From contig OX393555.1 in NCBI GenBank assembly GCA_947650365.1, forward strand, positions 16,666,251-16,730,250: a stretch of DNA of 64,000 nucleotides, in the 5' to 3' direction. The position numbers were made by a program, and so were the translations under genes. The stretch comes from Chamaelirium japonicum (lineage: Eukaryota > Streptophyta > Magnoliopsida > Liliales > Melanthiaceae). The notes under the pieces are model-generated. The model was not told the origin of the DNA and did no database searches. It saw only the letters and a list, made by a program, of their open reading frames with translations. How positions within the stretch are numbered: the first letter of the stretch is position 1; each line of letters starts with the position of its first letter. Shown here in pieces: positions 46,901 to 55,122 of this stretch.

Positions 46901-49900
46901 GGGTATTATGTTCTTCAGCGATCAGGAGAACCTCTATGAGTTCCGAGTACTTCTGGTACTTCATCCCCCTGTATTGCTGTTGTAAAATAATGTTATTTGG
47001 GTGGAAGGTAGAGAGTGTTTTATCGATCATCTGAGCATCATCTATTTTCTCCTCACATTGTTTCAGCTTGCTGACGATGTTGAGTAACTTCGAGTTGAAC
47101 TCAGCCACAGTCTTGAAGTCCTGGAACCTGAGGGTGATCCATTCGCTCTTTGCTGCTGGCAAAGTGATCATCTTCTGGTGATCGTAGCGTTCCTTGAGTG
47201 CCTTCCAGAGATCTGCTGGATCTACTATGTTCATATATTCATTCTTTAGATCTTCGTGTATGTGGTGCCTAAGGAAGATGAGGGCTTTAGCTTTTTCATC
47301 CGGTTTCAATCCATTCTTCTCTTCTAGAGCTTTCTCTAAGTTCTTCGCTTGTAGATGTAGCAAACTATCTACTCGCCAATTCAGAAAATTGCTTCCATTG
47401 ACATTTAATGCATGGAAGTCTAATTTTGTAATGTTCGACATCTGAAGATTTAATGAATATTAACATTAATTACTATGATTACCATATTCAACATGTGAGT
47501 ATGTAGAGACATATTATAGAAAACAATTTGACATATCAAGTACAAAGCCTATTAATACTGGGTATTAATAGGGTCCTTTAGAAACCACTTGCCAAGGTAG
47601 AGCGGGTTCTATGGAACCGTCATGCGCATTGCCAAGCTTTTCTAAAAGGTTCTAATTAACTAAAGTACAGATAAAGAAGAAAATAACAATTTATGCACAT
47701 GGAATATGTAAGAAAATACAAGATATAAGTGCATCGTAAAGTCTGTTACAATTAAGGACAATTTAGTCCTTATTTGTAAAACAGATATTGCAAATTTGTC
47801 CCTTAGGGGCTAAACAGTTAAATACATAAACAGTGTGTATGAAATAGTAAAATCTGACCGTACCGATGCATTCGGAATAGTTCGGATACCCAAAATCTAT
47901 ATTTGGATCGAAACAGATAGGTATGGATCAGGTTTATAATAACAAAATTAAAATGAACGATTCACATTAAATCAGGTAGTCAACTATATGTGAATGCGTA
48001 CAAAGATGGACGGGTCGGATCTGCAATATGCAGTCGGTCGGGCACATACATTCAGTCGGGTCTGTATAAATCCAGTCGGGTCGGGTCTGTAGTAAATACA
48101 GTCGGGTCTGATACTAAATAAATATCGGATCTGAGGTTATGGCTCGGGTCGGGTTCAGTTTTAATCGGGTTTTAAAAACCCAATGAACAGATAACTGTTC
48201 ATCATCTTCTCCGCGTCGAAACCGGAGGAAAGAGAAAAAAAACTGAACTGCCTCCGCCGGCAGCCGTTCGGGCGCGCCGCCAGCAGCCGCTCGCTCGCAC
48301 CGCCCGCAGCCGCTCGCAGCGCATCCGCCGCCGCCGGTAAATGCAGCCGCCGACGGTTGCATGCGGATGCAGCCGCCGGCAGGCGTGCTAACGCAGCCGC
48401 CGGTCGTGCGGTCTGCTGCCGTCGGTCGTGCGATCTGCTGCCGCCGGTCGCCAGTCGTGCCGTCAGTCGAGCGCCGGCGGTCCCCGCCCGCCAGTCGTGC
48501 TGGGGTTGTGCTGGGGTTCGCAGTCCGCCGGTCGCCGCTCGCCGGTCGTGCTGGGGTTTGTAGCCGTAGCCGGTTGGTCGGTCGAGCAGTTTACAACCAC
48601 TGCCGCCGGCTGAGTTGCCGGACAACCTGGGCACGGTCGGAGAGGTCTCCGACCGGCTACTGCAACATACGAGAGAGGGCTCTCCGGGCGTACCTGGTTT
48701 ACTGTTCGGTGTTGCTGTTGCAATGAGTCGGAGCAGATCTTCTCTCTCTCCGATCTCTGTTCTGCGATCAGGTCGGCCGGACGTGGGAGTTGGTGTGGAG
48801 GCCTCTCTCTCTCCGATCTCTCTCCTGGATCGGTCGGGTCGATGGCTCTCGTGCTGATAACGTGTTGGGAAAAACGTATTGTATTATTCATTTACCCCCC
48901 TATATATAGGCATAATTGGAGGTTGGGATAGAGACGGGGAAATCTCCTATCCCATGAATCTAGGGGTATTTATCCGGTGGGCATCCATATCCGATGCAAC
49001 CACCGTTTCATAACAGGACAAACATTGTCAAAATTCAAAAAAAAAAAAAAAACAAGGATACAAATACATGAAATGGTAAAATACAAAGAAAAAATCATAG
49101 AAAAAACTAATAGAAGAAGCAAGTTCATGATTTATACCTTTAAATTTGAAACAAATCTTGATTTCTCACTTGTAGTTGGTAGACAATCCACAAAGAAGAA
49201 AAATAGAACGTCGGAATTAAAATCGGAAAAGAAATGAGCACTAAATCTTGATTTTGGGTCTTTGGAGGCAAAAAGGGGTTTCAAAACCTAAAATGATCTA
49301 AAATGGTTTAGGAGGTTTCAATAGGTGAAAAAGGTCCCATGGGGGCGATTTACATATCAAACCCTTTGTGCCCCTTTCACACCAAACATTGGTTTTAACC
49401 CCTCCCCGCCCTATGTTTCACGCCTGGAGCATGAGACTTACGTCTCGAACGCCTTGAGGCGCTCCTCGGACAAAGGCATACACCTTGATACAGATGTGTA
49501 AGTTTTTTATATGTGGCTGCTGAGGCGTGCGCCTCGAGGCAACACAGGACCGCCTCACTTCGAGGCGGGCCTCGAGGCGTAAGCCTCAAACGCCTTTTTA
49601 AACACTGATCTTCACTATCTTCTTCTCTTCATTCGTGATGGATCTTACTTCCATCGCCCTAATCCTCTCCCGCAATACCTCCACTCATACGGCCACACAA
49701 GCTCTCTGAGCATGCAAGAGCATAACAGCAATGTCTTCCATATCAACAATGACTTTTCCGGTAACGATTGGAATTCCTCCATTAAGTAAATCATCGATTA
49801 TTCCTTCGCTTCACATGTCGTCACTCCCAACGCCCCTCTCTCACACAACTACGTCATGGTAGTTTGACATGGTTTTTATAGTTTCAAAAAATTCAAGTGT

Positions 49901-52651
49901 CTTAAGGTTGATCAAGTCAACAATGTCAATTGTATTAATCTAATTGACCAAGTTGATCACAAGTGCATTAGGTGTTAAACTAATATTTACTGGATAGGTC
50001 TAATCTCACCATGGTCATTAGATTGATAATACATGGAACTAAACCTTAAGGAACCAAATAGGGCTCTATGGAAGATTAGGAAGTGTTTGGCATCATTCCT
50101 GAACTGTCAGTTTCTATTCCTAGTTCCAAAATCTAATAGTAACGGATAGTATTTGTTCCGGTGGAATGAAGACCTTGGGAACGATAATATATCACTCCGT
50201 GTGTTTCTATGCTAACCAGAAGCTGAACCATCGAATACATTAGAAATAATAATTGACAGGAATACCCTCTTCTGGATGAGGATTAAGCGGAACAACTGTT
50301 CCTCATGCCAAACACCCCCTTAGTTTATAGAACTTGTCTCATAAAATCGATTCAGACAAAATAAAAAAAAAGACACATTTTAATAGCAGTCTCTAAAACC
50401 TGGTTTTAGAAGAGTCATGTTTTAACCACAAATTTCCGCAAAAAAAAAAAAGTGTTTTAACCACGAAACCGATTCAGACCAAGACGGATTCCCTTGTAAC
50501 CAAGGAACAAAAAATCAATATATTTTGCTTAATATCGCGAAATATATCGGAAAAATGAAAATCCGATACAAAATACTACCTGCAATCTCGAGCAGAACTG
50601 TAAATGTCAAAATATCGAGCGGTTTCGCTAAATATCGCGATATTTCCACGAAATATTTCCATCTCCACGAAATATCGCGAGATTTTGACGAAATTTCACG
50701 AAAATTTTGAAAAATTTTGCGAAATATATCCGAAATTCTGTGACTGACTGGTTATAAAAGGGGACTGGGGGGCCTGGTTCTCAGCAGCTTATTTATATAT
50801 AATAACATTTAAGTAAATGTCGTTTTACTTAATTTTTATTTTCTCCATTTACTTTAAGTTATTATATGTAAATAAGCAAATACCCCCCCATTTGATTTCA
50901 ATAAAAATATCAAAAAAATCAAAAAACAAAGAAATCAAAAAGTAAACCTTCAGTTTTAGTAGAAGAAAATAGTTTTTATGGATTTTTATAAAATCTACAT
51001 GGTGAGAAAAATGATTAAATCAACTTATTTTTAGCTCAAAAAATTCCATAAGATGTAGAAATACGAGTGCATCTAGAAAACCATAGTCCGTCTTAGAAAA
51101 TTTTGAATGTATAAAAAATTTTCTATATAAAAACTCTTTTTTTTCAGACTTAGTAGAAAAATAGTGTTTCACAATTCAGCATAATTTTTGCACAATTTCA
51201 AATTTGCATAATTTTCTTGTTTTAAGTCCGCTTTCAAAATCGTTTGAAACATTATTTTAACAATCAACTAATCTTTATTTCAAAAATATTTTTATCCAAA
51301 AAAAAGATTAAAAAACATTTGAAAAATGTATATCAAAACCGAACCATATACGATTGCACAAGACTCACAGACTCAATACATTGAATACAAGTTATGTGAA
51401 GCTCTACACCCCTAGGTAGGGTACAAATATTATTTGAGTGTTCCAAAGTGTGTATCTATACTTGGTTTATGACTATCCGGAGTTTCACTAAAAAATTCCA
51501 TCAAAAAATCAATAGTTCCACCATTTCTACAAAATTGCAATATTTCCACACTGTCGAAATATTTCCACAAAATATTTTTATATCCAGAAGGTCGAAATTT
51601 CCACCGAAATAGAGATTTCGAACCTTGCTTGTAACCACCGCTGCTTAGTGCAGTTGGTAGTGGTACCGTTCCTTGTGAGCGCTAACTCGGGTAGTCGGGT
51701 TCGATACCCGCTCTCCGCTCGATGTGGCGCTCCCGCTCGCTGGTGTGGCGAATTCTTGTGGGCTAGGTGGGTTCTTCCTCCTGACTGTTTCGGCTCCTGT
51801 AGCTGTGTTGCTGTTCGCCTTGGGTCTAGCTAGGGCCCCACTATGTACCCCCCCTAAAAAATATGGATTCTCTCGTCTGTCTTTACTGGCTATTTGTTAA
51901 CCACAAGACTGAAGACTTTCCTTTGAAAGAAAAGGGTATTTGTGCTTTATATTATTTAATAATAAATGCCCAGTTAAGAGACTAATTGATTGAGTTAATT
52001 CTGAAGAAGAATGGTCGCACCGAACATTTCTAATTGTGAAATGCTCGCGTCCAATCCTAATCTGGCCAGGTACACCATGGACCGTCCACGATTCAGCGAT
52101 CATTTAGAGGCAATCAAGTTCATCTGCAAAGATTTCTGGTCGGAGATTTTCAAGAAGCAGATCGATAACTTGAAGACCAATCACCGAGTAAGTACCAAAA
52201 ACCGGAAAAAAAAAAAAAATCCACTGAACATCAACTTTTTATTTCAGAACTCTGAAGGCAATTACTGTCCTGTCATCTTCCAGGGCACTTTCGTGCTGCA
52301 AGATAATCAGTTCCGTTGGCTTAAGCGCATATCGATTGAACCCTCGGAGGAAAACCCGGATGCCCCTCAGCCCGACTCCTCGGCGCCAGCCGCGGATAGC
52401 AAGGGAGCCTCGACCGCAGCGAGCATGCATCTCTATTTCCCGTGCGGAATCATAAGGGGAGCCCTCTCCAATCTCGGAATCCCATGTGCCGTCTCTGCTG
52501 ACATATCCAACCTTCCGGCATGTAAGTTACGGTCTAACTATTCGATCTCTCCAGTGTCAACAGGTCCTTGCTCCTTTTCAAGCTCTTTCGTTAACCCTTG
52601 GTTTATTTTGACTGATCATCAGGCTCGTTCGTCGTACGGATCAAAGCTTAG
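34768..52651 (+). CDS. TRS33: TRAPP complex subunit Trs33/TRAPPC6, four exons, 178 aa
   Basis: Spliced CDS: 34768-34919, 52070-52187, 52284-52521, 52623-52651 (537 nt, 178 codons plus stop). All junctions are GT-AG and in phase. The product belongs to the Bet3/Trs33 family of small palmitoyl-fold subunits of the TRAPP tethering complex, which activates Rab GTPases in ER-Golgi and trans-Golgi traffic and works in the cytosol and on Golgi membranes. Recognisable stretches: GYQVGHQLSER at the exon 1/2 join, RPRFSDHLEAIKFICKDFW, IDNLKTNHR|GTFVLQDN, YFPCGIIRGALSNLG, ADISNLPAC|SFVVRIKA. The length is normal for the family, and the variable loop (about residues 106-133, Pro/Ser/Ala-rich) is where family members diverge. 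No stop or frameshift was found, so it is probably functional if the 17-kb first intron is spliced. Identification is by recall of conserved family motifs. Confidence 0.93.
36838..37720 (+). repeat. ~70-bp direct repeats flanking a hAT element
   Basis: A segment from TTCTTAGAG(A/G)ACCTAGATGC to GGAATGATGACGC occurs at about 36838-36911 and again at about 37648-37720, the second with an extra 10-15 bp. The hAT element 36955-37627 lies between. The copies look like a duplication that preceded the insertion. Confidence 0.75.
36955..37627. mobile_element. hAT-like element, CAGTGTTT family (673 bp)
   Basis: Ends CAGTGTTTTTAGAGGCG and TTTTTTAAAACACTG, with a perfect 8-bp duplication CCCCCAAC (36947-36954 and 37628-37635). 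GGGGCGTAAGCC repeats fill both ends and the middle is AT-rich. No transposase. Same family as 41607-49607. Confidence 0.9.
37640..38040 (+). mobile_element. RTE-type LINE 3' fragment
   Basis: A plus-strand frame around 37870-38010 reads GRPNRAIIALMEVIRKSLEK and then TLSKNDWRS, resembling the C-terminal tail of plant RTE LINE proteins. It is followed by AAGCCAACCCCAAATATATGAG, like the conserved 3' end of these LINEs. Heavily decayed. The 5' limit is unclear and may include the direct repeats. Confidence 0.6.
38754..38944. mobile_element. Tourist-like MITE (191 bp)
   Basis: Terminal repeats GGCCGCGTTTGGTAGC and GCTACCAAATGCGGCC, with TAA on both sides (38751-38753, 38945-38947), as expected for PIF/Harbinger-type MITEs. 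Confidence 0.85.
40732..41530. mobile_element. Second copy of the CAAGG hAT family, ends unresolved
   Basis: Starts CAAGGACCAAAAAATA, like the start of 50501-51627. It shares several blocks with it in the same order, including TATGTGAAGCTCTA, the ATCAAAAA-rich part, and TTTCCATATCCAGAAG near the right end. I could not define an exact right end or target duplication. Confidence 0.6.
41979..42131 (-). mobile_element. Copia B 3' LTR (153 bp)
   Basis: TG...CA ends, paired with 48863-49015. It contains TATATATAGGC on the plus strand (about 42016-42026). Confidence 0.93.
42132..42140 (-). other. Copia B polypurine tract
   Basis: The minus strand reads AAGGGGGAG directly before the 3' LTR start, the expected site of plus-strand priming. 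Confidence 0.85.
42162..42470 (-). repeat. Direct repeats in copia B 3' region
   Basis: A block with TAAAACCTTTGATGG and AAAGGAAAAAGAGTACA occurs twice (about 42172-42230 and 42278-42336). A CTCCCCCTGATTATATCTCC repeat follows (42403-42475). Similar duplicated blocks are known in the untranslated 3' part of related plant copia elements. Confidence 0.75.
42475..43822 (-). pseudogene. Copia B pol: RT (C-part) and RNase H
   Basis: Open frame to the stop at 42475. Near its start is a 13-codon tandem duplication (PEGFKLPEAT twice; 43653-43730). Then follow LYGLKQSGRMWYNRL, catalytic YVDD (about 43480), and the RT tail PLSTPMV ... YLAQCTRPDICFSVN. A full RNase H follows, with IGYADSGFLSD, SRRSTKQ-type region SWRSTKQTLVATSS, HAEI and VIHEDNAACI. 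It is separated from the upstream RT part by a 2-bp loss near 43822-43828. Confidence 0.9.
43817..44614 (-). pseudogene. Copia B pol: linker and RT (N-part)
   Basis: Carries the integrase-RT linker (Pro/Glu-rich repeats of PEE, basic RKRGRPIGSKD-like stretch) and the start of RT: DWPKWREAIQAELES, GFKWVFVRKRNEN, YKARLVAQGFLQKPGIDYEE, YSPVMD. It ends at TAG 43819-43817, caused by a 2-bp deletion just upstream. Confidence 0.88.
44580..46076 (-). pseudogene. Copia B pol: protease and integrase
   Basis: Starts at ATG 46076. Protease site LIDSATTHTIL (residues about 9-19). GAG-pre-integrase: HDRLGHPG (about 152) and CDPCSQGK (about 188). Integrase: GDICGP with Asp (about 219), RLDNAAEF with Asp (about 284), and NGLAEAF with Glu (about 321). 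The frame is lost at a T6 run at 44620-44625 (A6 on the coding strand), one base too long relative to the next frame. Confidence 0.9.
46077..46382 (-). other. Untranslated gag-pol spacer of copia B with ~31-bp tandem repeats
   Basis: About 300 bp with stops in all frames. At 46208-46350 four degenerate units contain (plus strand) CAATGTCTGACAG and AATAAAAACTACT. On the minus strand a pyrimidine-rich TTATCATTTAG lies just before the pol ATG and resembles a 3' splice site. No clear donor was found. Confidence 0.7.
46383..47441 (-). pseudogene. Copia B gag, stop inside the zinc knuckle
   Basis: ATG at 47441, then ALNVNGSNFLNWR, a UBN2-type gag core with SEWITLRFQDFKTVAEFN, and an Arg/Gly-rich basic region (about residues 210-255). 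The zinc knuckle starts CFECGKEGH, but the next codon is TGA (46562-46560), before the final Cys. The frame continues in phase to a second TGA near 46383, which is the likely natural end. Apart from this one nonsense codon gag is intact. Confidence 0.9.
47442..48862 (-). other. Copia B 5' leader
   Basis: 1.4 kb between the 5' LTR and gag. The LTR-proximal 48240-48620 part is very GC-rich with repeated CCGCCGGTCG-type units, and 48015-48170 repeats CAGTCGGGTC. The ORFs there are composition artefacts. The sequence next to the LTR (minus strand CGTTATCAGCACGAGAGCC) should hold the primer site and only loosely resembles the initiator-Met type. Confidence 0.6.
48863..49015 (-). mobile_element. 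Copia B 5' LTR (153 bp)
   Basis: Near-identical to 41979-42131. Its outer flank is the GGACA duplication. Confidence 0.93.
50079..50319. mobile_element. Tourist-like MITE (241 bp)
   Basis: Ends GGAAGTGTTTGGCATC and ATGCCAAACACCCCC are inverted repeats, flanked by TTA on both sides (50076-50078, 50320-50322). Confidence 0.75.
50501..51627. mobile_element. hAT-like element, CAAGG family (1127 bp)
   Basis: Ends CAAGGAACAAAAAATC and GAGATTTCGAACCTTG, with a perfect 8-bp duplication CTTGTAAC (50493-50500 and 51628-51635). Repeated CGAAATATCGCGA-type motifs lie near both ends. No transposase. A hairpin (50787-50877) is embedded. The related copy at 40732-41530 is in the same intron. Confidence 0.85.
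50787..50877. repeat. 91-bp near-perfect hairpin
   Basis: Arms 50787-50819 and 50845-50877 pair over about 33 bp with two or three mismatches (GCTTATTTA...TAAATAAGC), with a loop of about 25 nt. It is probably a tiny MITE nested in the hAT element. Confidence 0.8.
51638..51860 (+). mobile_element. tRNA-derived SINE
   Basis: An A-box-like TTAGTGCAGTTGGTAG (51645-51660) and a perfect B box GGTTCGATACC (51698-51708), spaced as in a tRNA, followed by about 150 bp of unrelated tail. It lies directly beside the hAT duplication at 51628-51635 and about 210 bp before exon 2. The fold lacks a good acceptor stem, so it is not a tRNA gene. Confidence 0.65.
52070..52187 (+). CDS. TRS33: TRS33 exon 2
   Basis: Acceptor TGGCCAG|GTACACC and donor CGA|GTAAGT. 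The first G completes the Arg codon begun in exon 1. It encodes YTMDRPRFSDHLEAIKFIC through IDNLKTNHR. Confidence 0.95.
52284..52521 (+). CDS. TRS33: TRS33 exon 3
   Basis: Acceptor TCTTCCAG|GGCACT and donor GCAT|GTAAGT, after a 96-bp intron. It encodes GTFVLQDNQFRWLKR, the Pro/Ser/Ala-rich variable loop, then YFPCGIIRGALSNLG to NLPAC. Confidence 0.95.
52623..52651 (+). CDS. TRS33: TRS33 exon 4 (last codons)
   Basis: After a 101-bp intron ending ATCATCAG. 29 nt encode the conserved C-terminus SFVVRIKA and TAG. The split Cys codon (T|GC) is in phase. The 3' leader follows from 52652; no canonical AATAAA is obvious. Confidence 0.9.
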
Positions 52652-53116
52652 TTCGTGCTTAAGTGGAGAGAGAGACAGAGTGGCGTGCCAGTTGTTTGAA
52701 GTGGTTCAAGGGGATTTTCAGTCATAGATTTGTAATTTTATCTCATTATGTATCTGATCTGAGGGAAATGTTTTTTCTTTTATATTTTTCCAATCCGCTG
52801 GTTAGATACTGAACAATCGATGGCGATCCAATGTCGGGGAGGGTGCGGTCTGATCTACTCTCTTTGCCTGAGCAGCTATTCTCTGCCCTTCAGTTCATCT
52901 GTACTGCTAAGCTTAGGCCGGCAGCTTGGTTTAGCTTTGCTATTGGGTTGCCTGAGGTCCTTCGGTTGGTTCATCTGTCCGATGCCCGATCTTTCTGAGG
53001 TCTTTTTTGTAGAGTTATTTCCACCTATCATAGCTCTGCTCCTTCGCCGGCTGGCAAGCAAAGGAACGGATGTGATTGGCCACGGCATTGGCTCCAGCTT
53101 GGCACCTGATCACTGA
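52652..53116 (+). other. TRS33 3' untranslated and flanking region
   Basis: No further coding sequence recognised. A 98-codon ORF at 52820-53116 has no recognisable domain. The next hAT MITE begins at 53117. Confidence 0.5.
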
Positions 53117-53640
53117 AAGGACTGTTAATGGGTTCGATTCATCCTGAAGCCTACTGAGCCTAGTTTGGAAAGGTTTAGCTTGGATTGGGCTGGGCTTGAA
53201 CATTCAAGCCTAACTGTGTTATGGGCCGGGATGAAAAACCACTAACCCGACCCAAAGCCCAAAAAATTTTATTTTTAATTTTTTATATACAATGATTATA
53301 TAATTTAAAAAGGGCCCATGTTACAAATATCAATACTTTGGGCTTTAGGAGTATTATTTCATGTATAACCTTTTTAATGTATATCATAATCAATGCTATT
53401 TTCTACTTTTATTGTGTGATCGAGAGAGAAAAAAAGATTTAGGTATATACCGAGCTAGAAATATAGGCTTAATTTGGGTTGGGTTTGGGCTTTGTAAAAA
53501 AAATATTGGGCTGAATTTGGTCAAAGCCTAAAAATTTTATTTTGGGCCTTGGCCAGATATGAGCAACACACATAAGTTTGGGCCGAGCCGGGACTTGGCA
53601 CAGGGTCGCCCAACCTGAACTCGGCCCATTAACAGCCCTA
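53117..53640. mobile_element. hAT MITE (524 bp)
   Basis: Ends AAGGACTGTTAATGGG and CCCATTAACAGCCCTA. Flanks ATCACTGA (53109-53116) and ATCACTGC (53641-53648) match 7 of 8. The interior is GGGCTT/GGCCC-rich at the ends and AT-rich in the middle. Confidence 0.87.
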
Positions 53641-54131
53641 ATCACTGCCCTCCCTTTGTCTGCTTGTTGGGACTGAAGTACAGGCAGCATGGAACACACA
53701 TGATCCATGGTTCGCCTTTATAAAGGTAGGAAGTGGATTAAGACCATGACTTTAGTAGGTAGGCAAGCGTTTTAAGTTTGCATCACTCTTAAAGGCACTA
53801 AGTATTATTATTAGTGGGTCTTTGGTCAAGGGTTCGAATAAGTGTGACGGCATTTTTTCTCCTGCTCTGTAGTGGCTGGCCTTCCTCCTGTCTTAGTAGC
53901 GAGCTTTCTTGTTTGTAGGGTTATTAAAAATCAGGGTATTTTTCTCGCTCCTATGACGAGTTTCGATCCTTGGCTTTTCTTGTGCTGACACACTAACAGG
54001 TGATGTATTGACCACCACTATGGTGATAACCTCTGCTGATAGCAACGCAAGAGATGAAGCGGACATGGTGATGTAACCATAATTTTTTTTAAAAAATGGT
54101 AGCATATGTATGTATGTATGTATGTATGTAT
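53641..54131. other. Unassigned sequence
   Basis: No gene seen. A TTTAGTAGGTAGG and AGGGTTCGAAT pair (53751, 53829) is faintly SINE-like. It ends in a (TATG)n run at about 54108-54132. Confidence 0.35.
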
Positions 54132-54274
54132 GGGGGAATGCTTAGGTGCGGTCTGCGGTCCGTGCGGTCCGCGTCCGCAGCCGTCCGATGCACCGACCGC
54201 GTGCATTCGATGCACGGAGTGGTGCATCGGATGGCTGCGAACCGTGGACTGCAGACCGCACCTAAGCATCCCCC
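54132..54274. mobile_element. GC-rich foldback MITE in a TATG microsatellite
   Basis: 143 bp. The left arm GGGGGAATGCTTAGGTGCGG pairs with the right arm CCGCACCTAAGCATCCCCC, and pairing extends inward. (TATG)n lies on both sides, so the target duplication length cannot be fixed, but a Mutator-like duplication is possible. Confidence 0.8.
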
Positions 54275-54349
54275 TGTATGTATGTATGTATGTATATATG
54301 TTTGAACTTTGAAGAGAAATTAATTAGGGAAAATCGTTTCTACAAGCTT

Positions 54350-54475
54350 GCGTACGTCTCATCTGAAGGAGGGTTAAGGTAGCTCCCTACTAGTCGGTGT
54401 AGGCAGGATTCGATCCTAGGATTCTTTGTACAACTACCAAGAGACCTTACCAGCTAAATCAGCAGGTCGCCGCGG
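54350..54475 (-). mobile_element. tRNA-derived SINE fragment, minus strand
   Basis: The minus strand has an A-box-like GATTTAGCTGGTAAGG (54459-54444) and a B box GGATCGAATCC (54416-54406) in tRNA spacing. The tail runs to about 54350. Confidence 0.6.
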
Positions 54476-55106
54476 GAGATCAAAGAGTGGTAAAGCAACA
54501 TATTAATCACTTTAGTGGCTTGAAGTAGTAGGATTCATTAACTAGCGTGGAAAGCACTCAAGGGTCATCTCTACTCTATAAAGAGAAAGGGCCTTATGAA
54601 AAAGAAAAAAAAAAAGTTTGTCTCTAGGAGAATCATTTATGGGGTTATGTGTCTAGATTCCTGACAACAGATCCGAGAGGCGAACAGGATAGGTAGCAGA
54701 TGGAAATAGCCTAAGGTCTCTGGACAGCAGATCAGTGCAGTGTAAAGGGCTACCGAAACTCGAAATTATCCTCACCAAAACGTAAAATGCCAAACCTATC
54801 TTCCGAGATCGATGACGAGCAGCGGAGACAGTAGCGCCTCGGCTTCCATGCCACCTCCTCCCCATTCCCCGACGTCTCCTTCCTCCTCAATAGTATGAGC
54901 AGCAGCGAGTAGCGAAGATAAGAGGCTGGCGGCAAACGAGGTTCGGTTCGGATTAGGTCTAGGGTTCATTCCATTGCAGGTAGATAGTAGGGTTTAGGAT
55001 TCAGTTTAGTTTACGGATGTTTTCGTCTTACAATTTCACTGTCCTTGAGTTCTTTTTGAACTTTTGACCAGGGCTGGACCCAAAGTCCCCCAAAAATTAT
55101 TGGCAG
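54476..55106. other. Unassigned sequence with a gene-like 54640-55020 stretch
   Basis: No confirmed gene. 54812-54898 is a 28-codon Ser/Pro-rich ORF after a purine-rich leader, and TAGGGTTCATTCCATTGCAG follows near 54959. It could be a decayed 5' exon. Confidence 0.3.
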
Positions 55107-55122
55107 CATAATGTTCTATTTC

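Larger units (their letters stand above)
41979..49015 (-). mobile_element. Ty1/copia element B (7.0 kb), complete structure
   Basis: Short 153-bp LTRs at both ends, TGTTGGG...CATAACA, with a perfect 5-bp duplication GGACA (41974-41978 and 49016-49020). On the minus strand: 5' LTR, 1.4-kb leader, gag, untranslated spacer, pol in three frame segments, polypurine tract, 3' LTR. The two LTRs differ at only two sites that I can see (near 42000 and 42102), so insertion was recent. It sits inside the hAT element 41607-49607, which must be older. Confidence 0.95.
41607..49607. mobile_element. hAT-like element, CAGTGTTT family, split by copia B
   Basis: Ends CAATGTTTAAAAAGGCG (41607) and CGCCTTTTTAAACACTG (49607), with a perfect 8-bp duplication ATCTTCAC (41599-41606 and 49608-49615). 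Without the 7,037-bp copia insertion and its 5-bp duplication the element is about 960 bp. GAGGCGTAAGCCTCAA repeats sit at both ends and no transposase is seen. Confidence 0.92.
34920..52069 (+). other. TRS33: TRS33 intron 1 (17,150 bp)
   Basis: Donor GTGAGC at 34920, acceptor CTGGCCAG ending 52069. It contains, in order, a hAT element, an RTE LINE tail, Tourist-like MITEs, two copies of a second hAT family, and a hAT element carrying a full copia retrotransposon, then a SINE. The stretches 35000-36830, 38045-38750, 38945-40730 and 49616-50078 show no recognisable genes, only AT-rich, presumably old intron sequence. No host coding exon is missing from the known protein between exons 1 and 2. 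Confidence 0.9.

Noticed and set aside
48161-48891. Overlapping GC-rich ORFs in the copia B leader
   Set aside because: Open in several frames through a CCGCCGGTCG-type repeat and upstream of gag. Composition artefact.
49616-50050. Processed pseudogene in the TRS33 intron
   Set aside because: Some codon-like stretches, but no continuous frame, poly(A) or recognisable protein.
51641-51715. tRNA gene
   Set aside because: A and B boxes are present, but there is no matching acceptor stem or clear anticodon arm, and a long unrelated tail follows. A SINE fits better.
52820-53116. 98-codon ORF downstream of TRS33
   Set aside because: No recognisable domain, starts in the 3' flank and runs into the hAT target site. 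Probably chance.
53740-53930. SINE
   Set aside because: Weak A- and B-box-like motifs only, with no defined ends or duplication.
54812-54898. 28-codon Ser/Pro-rich ORF as a gene start
   Set aside because: Short and simple in composition, with no downstream exon found. Kept only as a remark.
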